Part shown: piece by piece, positions 1-7,250 of the stretch
Position numbering within the stretch: position 1 is the stretch's first letter
How the letters are laid out: each line of letters opens with the position of its first letter
Origin: Micromonospora ferruginea
GTDB taxonomy: Bacteria; Actinomycetota; Actinomycetes; Mycobacteriales; Micromonosporaceae
DNA length: 64,000 nt
Assembly (NCBI RefSeq): GCF_013694245.2
Contig: NZ_CP059322.2
Coordinates: forward strand, 2,228,001 to 2,292,000
Direction of reading: 5' to 3'
The notes under the pieces: generated by a model
Told to the model about the DNA's origin: nothing
The model's database searches: none
The model's input: the letters and a program-made list of their open reading frames with translations, nothing else
Translations under genes and position numbers: made by a program

Positions 1-644
1 GGGCGGGCGCCGGCGTCGCCGAGGTTGCGCCGGCCCGCGACGTACTGCAGCACGCCGAAGGTCATGCCGACCGCGGCCGCCCCGAACCCCAGATGCCAGT
101 TGACCTTCTCACCGAGGAAGCCGGTGACCAGCGGGGCGATGAACGCGCCCAGGTTGATGCCCATGTAGAAGATGGAGAACCCGGCGTCGCGGCGCGGCGA
201 GTCACGCTCGTACAGGTCACCGACCATGGTGGAGATGTTGGGTTTGAGCAGGCCGGTGCCGAGCACGATCAGCGTCATACCGGCGAACACGCTCCACCCG
301 GTGGGGATCGCCATCACGTAGTGCCCGGCGGCGATCACCACGCCGCCCCACAGCACGCTGCGCCGCGCCCCGATCAGCCGGTCGGCGACCCACCCGCCGG
401 GCAGCGCCATCAGGTAGACCATGGCGTTGTAACTGCCGTAGACGGCGTTGGCGGTGGACTCGCCGATGCCCAGGCCGCCGTCGGCGACCGTGGCGGTCAG
501 GTACAGCACCAGGATGGCCCGCATGCCGTAGAAGCTGAACCGCTCCCACATCTCGGTGAGGAACAGGGTCGACAGCGCCCGCGGGTGGCCGAAGAACGTC
601 TTCCCGGCGGGCGGTCGGGCCCCGACCGGCGCGTCACTGCTCAT
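1..644 (-). CDS. POT/PTR2-family proton-dependent peptide transporter, 3' end beyond window
   Basis: This is the N-terminal 214 codons of a proton-coupled oligopeptide symporter in the cytoplasmic membrane; the gene runs off the left edge. The protein opens with an N-terminal helix carrying the POT proton-coupling motif ExxER ([15 protein letters not shown]), followed by the family loop signature [13 protein letters not shown] between helices 2 and 3 and several further hydrophobic segments. The ATG at 644 is preceded by a strong ribosome site (GGAGGTGA, 6 bases upstream), which fixes the start. It is transcribed divergently from rbpA. The substrate, di- or tripeptide, is known for the family and not shown here. 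The family call is secure. Confidence 0.88.
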   Translation of the reverse strand, partial: MSSDAPVGARPPAGKTFFGHPRALSTLFLTEMWERFSFYGMRAILVLYLTATVADGGLGIGESTANAVYGSYNAMVYLMALPGGWVADRLIGARRSVLWGGVVIAAGHYVMAIPTGWSVFAGMTLIVLGTGLLKPNISTMVGDLYERDSPRRDAGFSIFYMGINLGAFIAPLVTGFLGEKVNWHLGFGAAAVGMTFGVLQYVAGRRNLGDAGAR

Positions 645-774
645 TGTCACCTCCGGCGCACGTGGTGGGTAACATCCCCGGTGCGGGGCGAAACACTCCA
701 CCGATTCGGCCGGCTGTCGCGGCCGGTTACCCTTGAGCTTCCCGACCCGCGTACGGCCCGGCCGGCGCGGCCGG

Positions 775-801
775 GGAATGGGCGGGCGGTGACCGGCCGT
801 T
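775..801 (+). promoter_or_regulatory. Sigma-R (thiol-stress) type promoter of rbpA
   Basis: GGAAT at 775-779 is followed 19 bases later by GTT at 799-801. This matches the GGAAT-N18/19-GTT consensus of the disulfide-stress sigma factor SigR of Streptomyces. It lies 41 bases upstream of the rbpA ATG. rbpA is a known SigR target in Streptomyces coelicolor, so both position and gene agree. Transcription would begin near 808. Confidence 0.7.
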
Positions 802-841
802 ACACCTGAGGACCAGCACCACGAACGAGGGGAAGTCGATC

Positions 842-1183
842 ATGGGCGAGCGTATGCTGCGCGGTAGCCGGCTGGGCGCGGTCAGCTACGAATCCGACCG
901 CAACACGGAGCTCGCGCCGCGTCAGACCCGCGAGTACCTGTGCGCCAAGGGCCACCAGTTCGAGGTGCCGTTCGCCGTCGACGCCGAGGTCCCCGCGACC
1001 TGGGAGTGCAAGTTCGACGGCAGCGTCGCCCGGCTGGTCGACGGCACCGAGCCGGAGCAGAAGAAGGCCAAGCCGCCGCGTACCCACTGGGACATGCTGC
1101 TGGAGCGGCGCTCGATCGCCGAGCTGGAGGACATCCTGGCCGAGCGGCTGCAGGAGGTCCGCACCCGCCGCGGTCGCGCCTGA
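842..1183 (+). CDS. rbpA: RNA polymerase-binding protein RbpA
   Basis: RbpA is an actinobacterial general transcription factor that binds RNA polymerase and the principal sigma factor and stabilises open complexes. The 113-residue product starts MGERMLRGSRLGAVSYE and ends in the sigma-interaction domain, with PPRTHWDMLLERRS near residues 79-92 followed by a helical tail. The central core has Cys34, His38 and Cys56. The fourth zinc ligand I recall for the Streptomyces protein is replaced by Asp59, so zinc binding may be lost, as in mycobacteria (inference). A GAGGGGA ribosome site sits 8 bases upstream of the ATG. The gene stands alone, with a sigma-R-like promoter upstream and a perfect hairpin terminator just downstream. 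Confidence 0.97.
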   Translation: MGERMLRGSRLGAVSYESDRNTELAPRQTREYLCAKGHQFEVPFAVDAEVPATWECKFDGSVARLVDGTEPEQKKAKPPRTHWDMLLERRSIAELEDILAERLQEVRTRRGRA

Positions 1184-1188
1184 GCACC

Positions 1189-1235
1189 ACGTGACGAAGC
1201 GCCCCCGGGATCACCCCGGGGGCGCTTCGTCACGT
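1189..1235. terminator. Perfect bidirectional hairpin between rbpA and the FxsA-family gene
   Basis: Arms at 1189-1209 and 1215-1235 are perfectly complementary over 21 bases with a 5-base loop. The hairpin starts 6 bases after the rbpA stop and ends 15 bases before the stop of the convergent gene. There is no long U tract, which is usual in high-GC actinobacteria. Confidence 0.85.
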
Positions 1236-1249
1236 CTGGGCGGTTTCCC

Positions 1250-1768
1250 TCAGCGGTCCACGATCTCACCCTCGATGGCCGGGCCCGGCTGCGGCGGCTC
1301 CGCCGGCCGCTGCGCGGTGGGGGTGGGCGCCGGTTGCGGCGCGCCCGGGTAGACCCGCACCCGGCGGGGGCCGAACAGGTCACCGGCGACCATCGACGAC
1401 ACCCGCCGCTCGGTGGCCCGGCGCACCCCGCCACCGGCGAGGCGGCGCAGCGGCGGCACCAGCAGCAGCAGGCCCACCGCGCCGCTGACCAGGCCGGGCA
1501 GCGCCAGCAGCAGCGCCCCGGCCAACCCGACCAGCCCGTCGGTGACCTGCGGCCCCGGCGGCTGGCCGGCCTGCGCGGCGGACCGGAAGCCCCGCCACGC
1601 CCGCATGCCTTCGCGGCGCAGCAGCACCAGACCCAGCAGCGACGCGGCGAACACCAGCAGCAGCGCCGCACCGAACCCGACGGCCCGCCCGACCAGCACG
1701 AAAACGGCCAGCTCCAGCAGCGTCAGCAGCAGCAGAGCCGGTGGTACGAATCTGAGTCCTCGGCGCAT
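1250..1768 (-). CDS. FxsA-family cytoplasmic membrane protein
   Basis: This is a small integral membrane protein of the FxsA family (in E. coli, overproduction relieves exclusion of phage T7 by F). The function in actinobacteria is unknown. About 172 residues are predicted: two N-terminal hydrophobic helices, the conserved stretch LLGLVLLRREGMRAWR, a third/fourth hydrophobic pair (ALLLALPGLVSGAVGLLLLV), then a hydrophilic proline-rich tail. I chose the ATG at 1768 because a GGGGTGAG sequence precedes it and the helix follows directly; an in-frame ATG at 1810 would add 14 polar residues. It converges on rbpA and is followed upstream by the ppm1/lnt pair on the same strand. It has no relation to the FxSxx peptide gene also called fxsA. 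Confidence 0.85.
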   Translation of the reverse strand: MRRGLRFVPPALLLLTLLELAVFVLVGRAVGFGAALLLVFAASLLGLVLLRREGMRAWRGFRSAAQAGQPPGPQVTDGLVGLAGALLLALPGLVSGAVGLLLLVPPLRRLAGGGVRRATERRVSSMVAGDLFGPRRVRVYPGAPQPAPTPTAQRPAEPPQPGPAIEGEIVDR

Positions 1769-1823
1769 CTCACCCCATCCGCCCGGTGTGTCCTCACGCC
1801 CCTCCAGCATGACACGCCCGCGC

Positions 1824-2600
1824 TCACGGCCACCGGGCCAACGCCCGCGGGCGGCCCCGCACCGCCGCGCGCCGGTCCCGCACCCCCCACCGGGTGACCC
1901 GCCACAACGCCTCCGCCACGATCAGCGGGCTCATCTTGCTGTCGCCGTGCTCCCGCTCGGCGAACGTGATCGGCACCTCGACGATGCGCACCCCGGCCCG
2001 GTGCGCCAGCCGCGACAGCTCCACCTGGAACGCGTACCCCTGCGAGCGCACCGAACCCAGGTCGATGGCGTCCAGCGCCGCCGACCGGTACACCCGGTAA
2101 CCGCCGGTGGCGTCGCTGACCGGCATGCCCAACGCGACCCGCGCGTACAGGTTGCCCACCCGCGACAGCAGCAGCCGCCGCCACGGCCAGTTCAGCACCC
2201 GCGCGCCGCGCGCCCACCGGGAGCCGATCACCACGTCGGCGTCGCGGGCGGCGTGCAGCAGCGCCGGCAGGTCCTCCGGGGCGTGCGAGCCGTCGGCGTC
2301 CATCTCCACCACCGCGTCGTAGCCGCGCTCGCGCGCCCACGCGAACCCGGCCAGGTAGGCCGCGCCGAGGCCGTCCTTGCCGGGCCGGTGCAGCACGTGC
2401 ACCTGCCCGTCGCCGCCGGCCAGCGCGTCGGCGATGCCGCCGGTGCCGTCGGGGCTGTTGTCGTCGGCGACGAGCACGTCCACCGCGGGCGCCGCCGCGC
2501 GGACCCGGGCGACGATGCGGCGCACGTTGTCCGCCTCGTTGTAGGTGGGAATGACCACGAGGACCCGTCCCACCCCGGGATGGCCGGCTGCCGCACCCAC
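1824..2600 (-). CDS. ppm1: Polyprenol-phosphate mannosyltransferase (GT2, Ppm1/DPM1-like)
   Basis: This enzyme makes polyprenyl-phosphate-mannose from GDP-mannose at the membrane. The product is the mannose donor for protein O-mannosylation and lipoglycans. The 258-residue product has the GT2 start VLVVIPTYNEADNV, the nucleotide-binding VADDNSPDGT, the metal-binding DADGSH and the acceptor motif GSRWARGARVLNW. The start is a GTG at 2600 with GGAAGG 10 bases upstream. A longer frame exists upstream but overlaps lnt and is not conserved-looking. It lies 22 bases after lnt on the same strand. In Mycobacterium these two activities are fused in one polypeptide; here they are adjacent separate genes. 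Confidence 0.92.
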   Translation of the reverse strand: MGAAAGHPGVGRVLVVIPTYNEADNVRRIVARVRAAAPAVDVLVADDNSPDGTGGIADALAGGDGQVHVLHRPGKDGLGAAYLAGFAWARERGYDAVVEMDADGSHAPEDLPALLHAARDADVVIGSRWARGARVLNWPWRRLLLSRVGNLYARVALGMPVSDATGGYRVYRSAALDAIDLGSVRSQGYAFQVELSRLAHRAGVRIVEVPITFAEREHGDSKMSPLIVAEALWRVTRWGVRDRRAAVRGRPRALARWP

Positions 2601-2622
2601 CGTCGCACCGCCTTCCGTCGCC

Positions 2623-4236
2623 TCAGCCGGGCGTGGCCTCCCGGCGGCGGCGCGCCACGGCCGCGCCGGCCAGGGCCGCGACCGCGACGGCCGCCAGGGC
2701 CACCTCCGGCCACATCCCGACCGTGGTGGCCGGGGTACGCCCGTCCCCGAGCCGCATCTGCCGCACCACCACCTCGGCGGTGTTGAACCCGGTGGCACCG
2801 TCTACCCGCCCGTCGGGGGTAACGAACCCGGACACCCCGACCGTGGACGACATCAACGCGGCACGGCCGTGCTCGACGGCGCGCAGCCGCACCATCGCCA
2901 ACTGCTGGCGGGCCTCGGCCACGTCGAACGTGGCGTTGTTGGTCTGCACCACCAGCAGTTGCGCGCCGCCGGTGACGGTGTCGCGCACGATGCCGTCGTA
3001 GGCGACCTCGAAGCAGATCACGTCGCCGAGGGTGGCCGCGCCGGCGTCCAGCACGCCGGGGCGCTGCCCGGGGACGAAGTCGGAGCGGACCCGGTCGACC
3101 TCGGCGCTGACCCTACGGGCGACAGAACGCAGCGGCACGTACTCGGCGAACGGCACCGGGTGCCGCTTGGTGTAGACCTGACCCAGGTCGGCGCCGCTGC
3201 CCGGGCGCCACAGCAGCCCGGCGTTGCGGACCTCCCCCGGCCCGGGGCCGAGCAGCACCGCGCCAACCAGGATCGGCGCGCCGATCGCGTCGGCGGCCTG
3301 GGAGATGCGGTACCCGGCGGCGGGGTTGCGCAACGGGTCGATGTCGCTGGAGTTCTCCGGCCACACCACCAGGTCGGGGCGCTGCTGCGCGCCCGCGGCG
3401 ACCCGCTCGGCGAGTTTCAGGGTGGCGTCGACGTGGTTGTTGAGCACCGCCTGCCGCTGGGCGTTGAAGTCCAGGCCCAGGCGGGGCACGTTGCCCTGCA
3501 CGATCGCCACGGTGACGGTGTCGCCCGCGCCGCGTACCCCCGCCGGGACGGCCGGTCCGGCGGCGAGCAGCAGCGCCCCGGCGGCGGCCAGCCCGGCGAT
3601 GGGCCGCCACTGCCCGGCCGGGCGCCGCCAGTCCCGCCAGGCGAGGGTCAGCAGGATCCCCCCGGCGAGCGCGACGGCGAACGTGACCAGCGGGGCGCCG
3701 CCGAGCGCGGCCAGGCGCAGCAGCGGCGAGGTGTCCTGGCTGAACGCCAGCCGCCCCCACGGGAACCCGCCGAACGGGGTGCGGTCGCGCAACGCCTCCT
3801 GCCCCACCCACAGCACACCGGTCAGCGGCGCCCACAGCACCCGCCACCGGTCGGCCAGCGGCGACACCCAGGCGGTGGCGGCGCCCAGCAGCGCCAGGTA
3901 GCCGGCCTGCAGCAGCGACAGCAACGCCCACGGCAGCCAGCCGGTGTGCAGGTTCGTCCACTCCAGCAGCGGCGCGAACAGCGCCACCCCGGCCAGGAAC
4001 CCCAGCCCGGCCCCGGCGCGCAACCGCCGCCGGTGCGCCGCGGCGGCCAGCAACGCCACCCCGACCGGCGCGAGCGGCCACAGCCCGTACGGGGGGAACG
4101 CCGCCAGCAGCGCCAACCCGGCTACCACGGCGGCGGGCACGGCCAGCGTCAACGGCAGCGGCCGGCGCGCGCCGGGGTGCGGGCGTGCCCCGTCGGTGGC
4201 ACGCGGCTGGTCCTGCTCGAGCGTCGTCACCGGCAC
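2623..4236 (-). CDS. lnt: Apolipoprotein N-acyltransferase
   Basis: Lnt adds the third acyl chain to the N-terminal cysteine of lipoproteins in the cytoplasmic membrane. The 537-residue product has 6-7 hydrophobic segments in residues 25-230, a periplasm-facing nitrilase domain from about 240 to 500, and a final anchor helix. The catalytic triad is complete: Glu294 (VVWPENS), Lys357 (YTKRHPVPFAEY) and Cys408 (DVICFEVAYD). It is immediately upstream of ppm1, an arrangement that mirrors the mycobacterial Lnt-Ppm1 fusion and suggests the two membrane enzymes work together. The start at 4236 gives a polar cytoplasmic tail of about 25 residues, typical of actinobacterial Lnt. Confidence 0.93.
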   Translation of the reverse strand: MPVTTLEQDQPRATDGARPHPGARRPLPLTLAVPAAVVAGLALLAAFPPYGLWPLAPVGVALLAAAAHRRRLRAGAGLGFLAGVALFAPLLEWTNLHTGWLPWALLSLLQAGYLALLGAATAWVSPLADRWRVLWAPLTGVLWVGQEALRDRTPFGGFPWGRLAFSQDTSPLLRLAALGGAPLVTFAVALAGGILLTLAWRDWRRPAGQWRPIAGLAAAGALLLAAGPAVPAGVRGAGDTVTVAIVQGNVPRLGLDFNAQRQAVLNNHVDATLKLAERVAAGAQQRPDLVVWPENSSDIDPLRNPAAGYRISQAADAIGAPILVGAVLLGPGPGEVRNAGLLWRPGSGADLGQVYTKRHPVPFAEYVPLRSVARRVSAEVDRVRSDFVPGQRPGVLDAGAATLGDVICFEVAYDGIVRDTVTGGAQLLVVQTNNATFDVAEARQQLAMVRLRAVEHGRAALMSSTVGVSGFVTPDGRVDGATGFNTAEVVVRQMRLGDGRTPATTVGMWPEVALAAVAVAALAGAAVARRRREATPG

Positions 4237-4703
4237 CTCACCACGATCACGGGGCGAAGGCTACCCGGCGCGGACGGCTGGCGGCCCGTGGGCGGCCCGG
4301 TGACGGAAATCGGGGCGCGGCCGAAGCCGCACCCCGATGCTCCCAGGCCCTCCCCGGCCGGTGGGGCGAGAGTGATCGGCGCCGACCTTCGGACCGACCG
4401 GACGTGGACTGGCTGCCCCCGCCTGGCCGTTGTCTACTGGCCGTTCCTCACACCCTGCCCGTACACCGGTAACCGCGACCGGTTCGCGCCGCCCCGCCGA
4501 CCCCCGCCCGCTGGACCTGGCCGCCGCAACCTTCCGGTCGCTCGGCCAGCGGACGAGAGGACGAAGCGAACAACAGCCGCTTCCCGTGGTAGGACTCAAA
4601 GACGGTACGGCGTGCACCCCCGCCGCTGTCAACCCACCCGGGCCTGTCGTGTGTTGCGCCACGGCGTGTCGCGTCGGCGCGTCTCGATGGGTGGACGCCC
4701 GCC
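4237..4703. other. Intergenic region between the lysine operon and lnt, no gene seen
   Basis: These 467 bases separate the end of the leftward lysine operon from the start of lnt. No frame has a plausible start, ribosome site and codon pattern. The only structure found is the hairpin at 4309-4338. The promoter of lnt is expected here, but I could not place it. Confidence 0.5.
4309..4338 (-). terminator. Hairpin likely ending the lysine-degradation operon
   Basis: Arms 4309-4321 and 4326-4338 pair over 13 bases around a 4-base loop. The one imperfect pair is G-U when transcribed from the minus strand, which fits termination of the leftward operon ending at 4704 rather than a plus-strand transcript. 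It lies 366 bases from the last stop codon, so the assignment is moderate. Confidence 0.45.
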
Positions 4704-6038
4704 TCAGCCGCCGAGGTGCCGGCGCAGCACCGCCGCCGCCGCGCCCGGATGCTCGGCGGCGAGCAGCCCGGCGGCGGCCAGCACGTAGTCCACGTCCACG
4801 ACCGGGTGGGCGGCGCGCGGCAACGGCCACCCACCGGCGTGGTCGGTGAGCACCGCGTCGAGCACCACCCGCGCGTCGGCCGGGTCGCCGTGGCGCAACA
4901 CCCCACCGGAGCCCACCAGCAGCCGCACCTCCCGCAGGTCCCGCCCGGCGCGTTCCCCGGTGGCCGCGCCCCGGGCGTGCCGGCGCACCGCCACCGTCGC
5001 GGCCAACGCCGCGATCCGCCCGTCCACCGCCCGGTCGGCGTCGGAGACCGGCAGGAACCCCGGATCGGCGGCCCGGACCGCCGCCGCGGCCGCCAGGGCA
5101 TCCTGCTCCCCCGCCGCCAGCAGCCGCTCCTCCGCCGCCGCGCGCACCACACCCGGCGCGGACCACCGCATCCCCAGGTCCCCCTCCACGGTGCGGGCCC
5201 GCCACAGCGTGCCGGTGACCTCCCGGCCCGGCCCGTCGGCCCGCTCGTCCGGGGTGAGCACCGAATACACGTCGGTGGTCGCCCCACCCACGTCCACCAC
5301 CGCCAGGTCACCGCCGACGGTGTCGGCGAGGACCTCCACGCCGGTGAGCACCGCGTCCGGGGTGGCGGCGCGCACCAGCCGCGCGAACCGCGACCCCCGC
5401 GACAGCTTCTTGCCGCCGATGACGTGCCGCAGGAACACCTCCCGGATCGCCGCGCGCGCCGGCGCCGGCGCCAGCACCCCGATGCGCGGCAGCACGTTGT
5501 CCGCCACGGTCACCGGCACCTTCGCCTCGGCGAGCAGCGCGTGCAGCCCGGCGCGGGCGTCGACGTTGCCGGCCAGCACCACCGGCACCCGCCAGCGGGC
5601 CTTCGCCAGCCGGGTCGCGTTGTGCGTCAACGTGTCCGCGTCGCCGCCGTCGGTGCCGCCGACCAGCAGCACCACGTCCGGGCGGGCCGCCCGCAACGCC
5701 GCCAGCTCCGCCGCGCCGAGCCGCCCGGCGGCCACGTGCACCACGTTCGCCCCCGCCGACAGGCCCACCCGCCGGCCCGCCTGCGCGGTCACCAGGGGCT
5801 CGTAGCCGACCACCGCCAGGCGCAGCCCCCCGCCGGCCGACGAACACACGTACCACGGCACGTCACCGACCCCGGCCGCCGCGGTGGCCGCGCCGACCGC
5901 GGCGTCCAGGCCGTGCAGCACGTCCGAACCCACCGTGGTCGGCGCCGACGCCGCGCCGACCAGCCGCCCGCCGTCGAGGTCGACCACCGCCGCCTTCGTG
6001 TACGTCGACCCGACGTCCGCGCAGACCGCGACGCTCAC
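4704..6038 (-). CDS. MutL/GlmL-family ATPase, probable reactivase for the B12-dependent aminomutase
   Basis: Proteins of this family accompany adenosylcobalamin-dependent mutases such as glutamate mutase and the ornithine/lysine aminomutases. They are thought to help swap damaged cofactor. The 444-residue product has an actin-like (ASKHA) ATPase fold: phosphate-1 loop ADVGSTYTKAAVVD at residues 7-20 and phosphate-2 loop VVDVGGATTDVYS near 250, with VGGTDGGDADT between. It is the last gene of the kdd-kamDE-kal operon, 58 bases after kal, which ties it to KamDE. The GTG at 6038 has an AGAGAG-like ribosome site. The reactivase role is inferred from family and location. Confidence 0.85.
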   Translation of the reverse strand: MSVAVCADVGSTYTKAAVVDLDGGRLVGAASAPTTVGSDVLHGLDAAVGAATAAAGVGDVPWYVCSSAGGGLRLAVVGYEPLVTAQAGRRVGLSAGANVVHVAAGRLGAAELAALRAARPDVVLLVGGTDGGDADTLTHNATRLAKARWRVPVVLAGNVDARAGLHALLAEAKVPVTVADNVLPRIGVLAPAPARAAIREVFLRHVIGGKKLSRGSRFARLVRAATPDAVLTGVEVLADTVGGDLAVVDVGGATTDVYSVLTPDERADGPGREVTGTLWRARTVEGDLGMRWSAPGVVRAAAEERLLAAGEQDALAAAAAVRAADPGFLPVSDADRAVDGRIAALAATVAVRRHARGAATGERAGRDLREVRLLVGSGGVLRHGDPADARVVLDAVLTDHAGGWPLPRAAHPVVDVDYVLAAAGLLAAEHPGAAAAVLRRHLGG

Positions 6039-6039
6039 G

Positions 6040-6096
6040 CTGTGCTCTCTTTCGTTCGCGACTGCGGGGCTCGCAGGACCGGCTCGCTCCTCGCGC
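6040..6096 (-). repeat. Short GC-rich repeat-like spacer between kal and the mutL-like gene
   Basis: The 58-base spacer reads, on the coding strand, as runs such as GCGAGGAGCGAGCC and GCGAACGAAAG. It resembles the GAGCGAAGCGAG-type sequence at 56771-56810 in this window. Such short repeated intergenic elements are common in some actinobacterial genomes. Only two related copies were noticed here, so the call is tentative. Confidence 0.3.
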
Positions 6097-6495
6097 TCAC
6101 GCGGAAGCGGGCACGACCACGGTGCCGGTCGCCGTCACCGCCACGATCGGCGGGTCCAGCACCTCGGCCGCCGAGTCGCCCTTGTCGGGGCGGCCCCGGC
6201 ACACCACCGCGCAGCTCAACTCCAGCGTCCGGCTGCGCGAACCCACCCGCACGACCCGCGCGGTCACCTCCACCACGTCACCGGCGCGCACCGGCGCGAC
6301 GAACCGCACGTCCGCGTAGCCGGCGAACAGGCCCTCGTCGCCGTCGGTGCGGATGCACACCTCGGTGGCCACGTCACCGAACAACCCCAACGCGTACGCC
6401 CCGTCGACCAGGTTCCCCGCGTAGTGCGCGTGCGCGTACGGCACGTACCGGCGGTGCGTCACGGTCAACCCCAGCCGGGGATCCTGCTCGCTCAA
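6097..6495 (-). CDS. kal: 3-aminobutyryl-CoA ammonia-lyase
   Basis: Kal deaminates L-3-aminobutyryl-CoA to crotonyl-CoA, the last specific step of lysine degradation through beta-lysine. The 132-residue product is a small hotdog-fold protein with the Kal-type core HAHYAGNLVDGAYALGLFGD, then RTDGDEGLF and VRFVAPVRAGDVVEV. The start is a TTG at 6495: its first bases overlap the kamE stop (TTGA), AGGAGG lies 8 bases upstream, and homology begins right after it. Longer frames reach far into kamE and are spurious. It lies between kamE and the mutL-like gene, as expected for the pathway. A general thioesterase is the alternative, but context favours Kal. Confidence 0.88.
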   Translation of the reverse strand: MSEQDPRLGLTVTHRRYVPYAHAHYAGNLVDGAYALGLFGDVATEVCIRTDGDEGLFAGYADVRFVAPVRAGDVVEVTARVVRVGSRSRTLELSCAVVCRGRPDKGDSAAEVLDPPIVAVTATGTVVVPASA

Positions 6496-7250
6496 CTGCT
6501 CGCCCTCCTGGAAGTGATCAACGCGTGCACGAGGTAGCTGGCCACCTCGCCCGGGGTGGTGCCGCGACCGAAGATCCGGTCCACGCCCAACTCCCCGGTC
6601 ATCGTCTCGTCGAAGCGCGGCCCACCCACGATCAGCAGCGGCCGCTTCCCCGCCGGCATCGCCTCCCGGAACGCCGCCGACATCTCCCGCGTGTTGTGCA
6701 GATGCGCGTCGCGCTGCGTCACCACCTGCGACACCAGCACCGCGTCGGCCTTCTCCTGCCGGGCCGCCTCGACCAGCTCCGGCACGCTCACCTGCGCGCC
6801 CAGGTTGCTGACCTTCAACTCCCGGTAGTACTCCAGGCCCTTCTCCCCGGCGATGCCCTTGACGTTGAGGATCGCGTCGATGCCCACGGTGTGCGCGTCG
6901 GTGCCGATGCACGCCCCCACCACCGACAGCTTGCGGCGCATCCGCTGCTTCACCACCGCGTTGACCTCCTTGGCCGACAGCAGCGGGAAGTCCCGCTCCA
7001 CCACCTGCACCTTGTCCAGGTCCACCAGGTGGTTCACCCGCCCGTACACCACGAAGAAGGTGAACCCGTCGCCGATCGGCTTGGCGTGCACCAGCATCGC
7101 CGGGTCCATGCCCATCTTGTTGGCCAACTGCACCGCCGCGCCCTCGGCCCGCTTGTCGTGCGGCACCGGCAACGTGAACGACACCTGCACCATGCCGTCG
7201 CCCGTGGTGTCCCCGTACGGCCGCACGACCGTCTTCCCGCGCTCGCTCAT
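6492..7250 (-). CDS. kamE: Beta-lysine/D-lysine 5,6-aminomutase beta subunit (B12-binding)
   Basis: KamE with KamD forms the adenosylcobalamin- and PLP-dependent lysine 5,6-aminomutase, which moves the terminal amino group of beta-lysine to give 3,5-diaminohexanoate. The 252-residue product has an N-terminal dimerisation part and a Rossmann-like cobalamin domain. That domain shows the base-off ligand motif DxHxxG (GTDAHTVGIDAI, about residue 117), QVVTQRDAHLHN and LIVGGPRF. Length matches the family. The ATG at 7250 overlaps the kamD stop (ATGA), so the two subunits are translationally coupled. Confidence 0.95.
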   Translation of the reverse strand: MSERGKTVVRPYGDTTGDGMVQVSFTLPVPHDKRAEGAAVQLANKMGMDPAMLVHAKPIGDGFTFFVVYGRVNHLVDLDKVQVVERDFPLLSAKEVNAVVKQRMRRKLSVVGACIGTDAHTVGIDAILNVKGIAGEKGLEYYRELKVSNLGAQVSVPELVEAARQEKADAVLVSQVVTQRDAHLHNTREMSAAFREAMPAGKRPLLIVGGPRFDETMTGELGVDRIFGRGTTPGEVASYLVHALITSRRASS

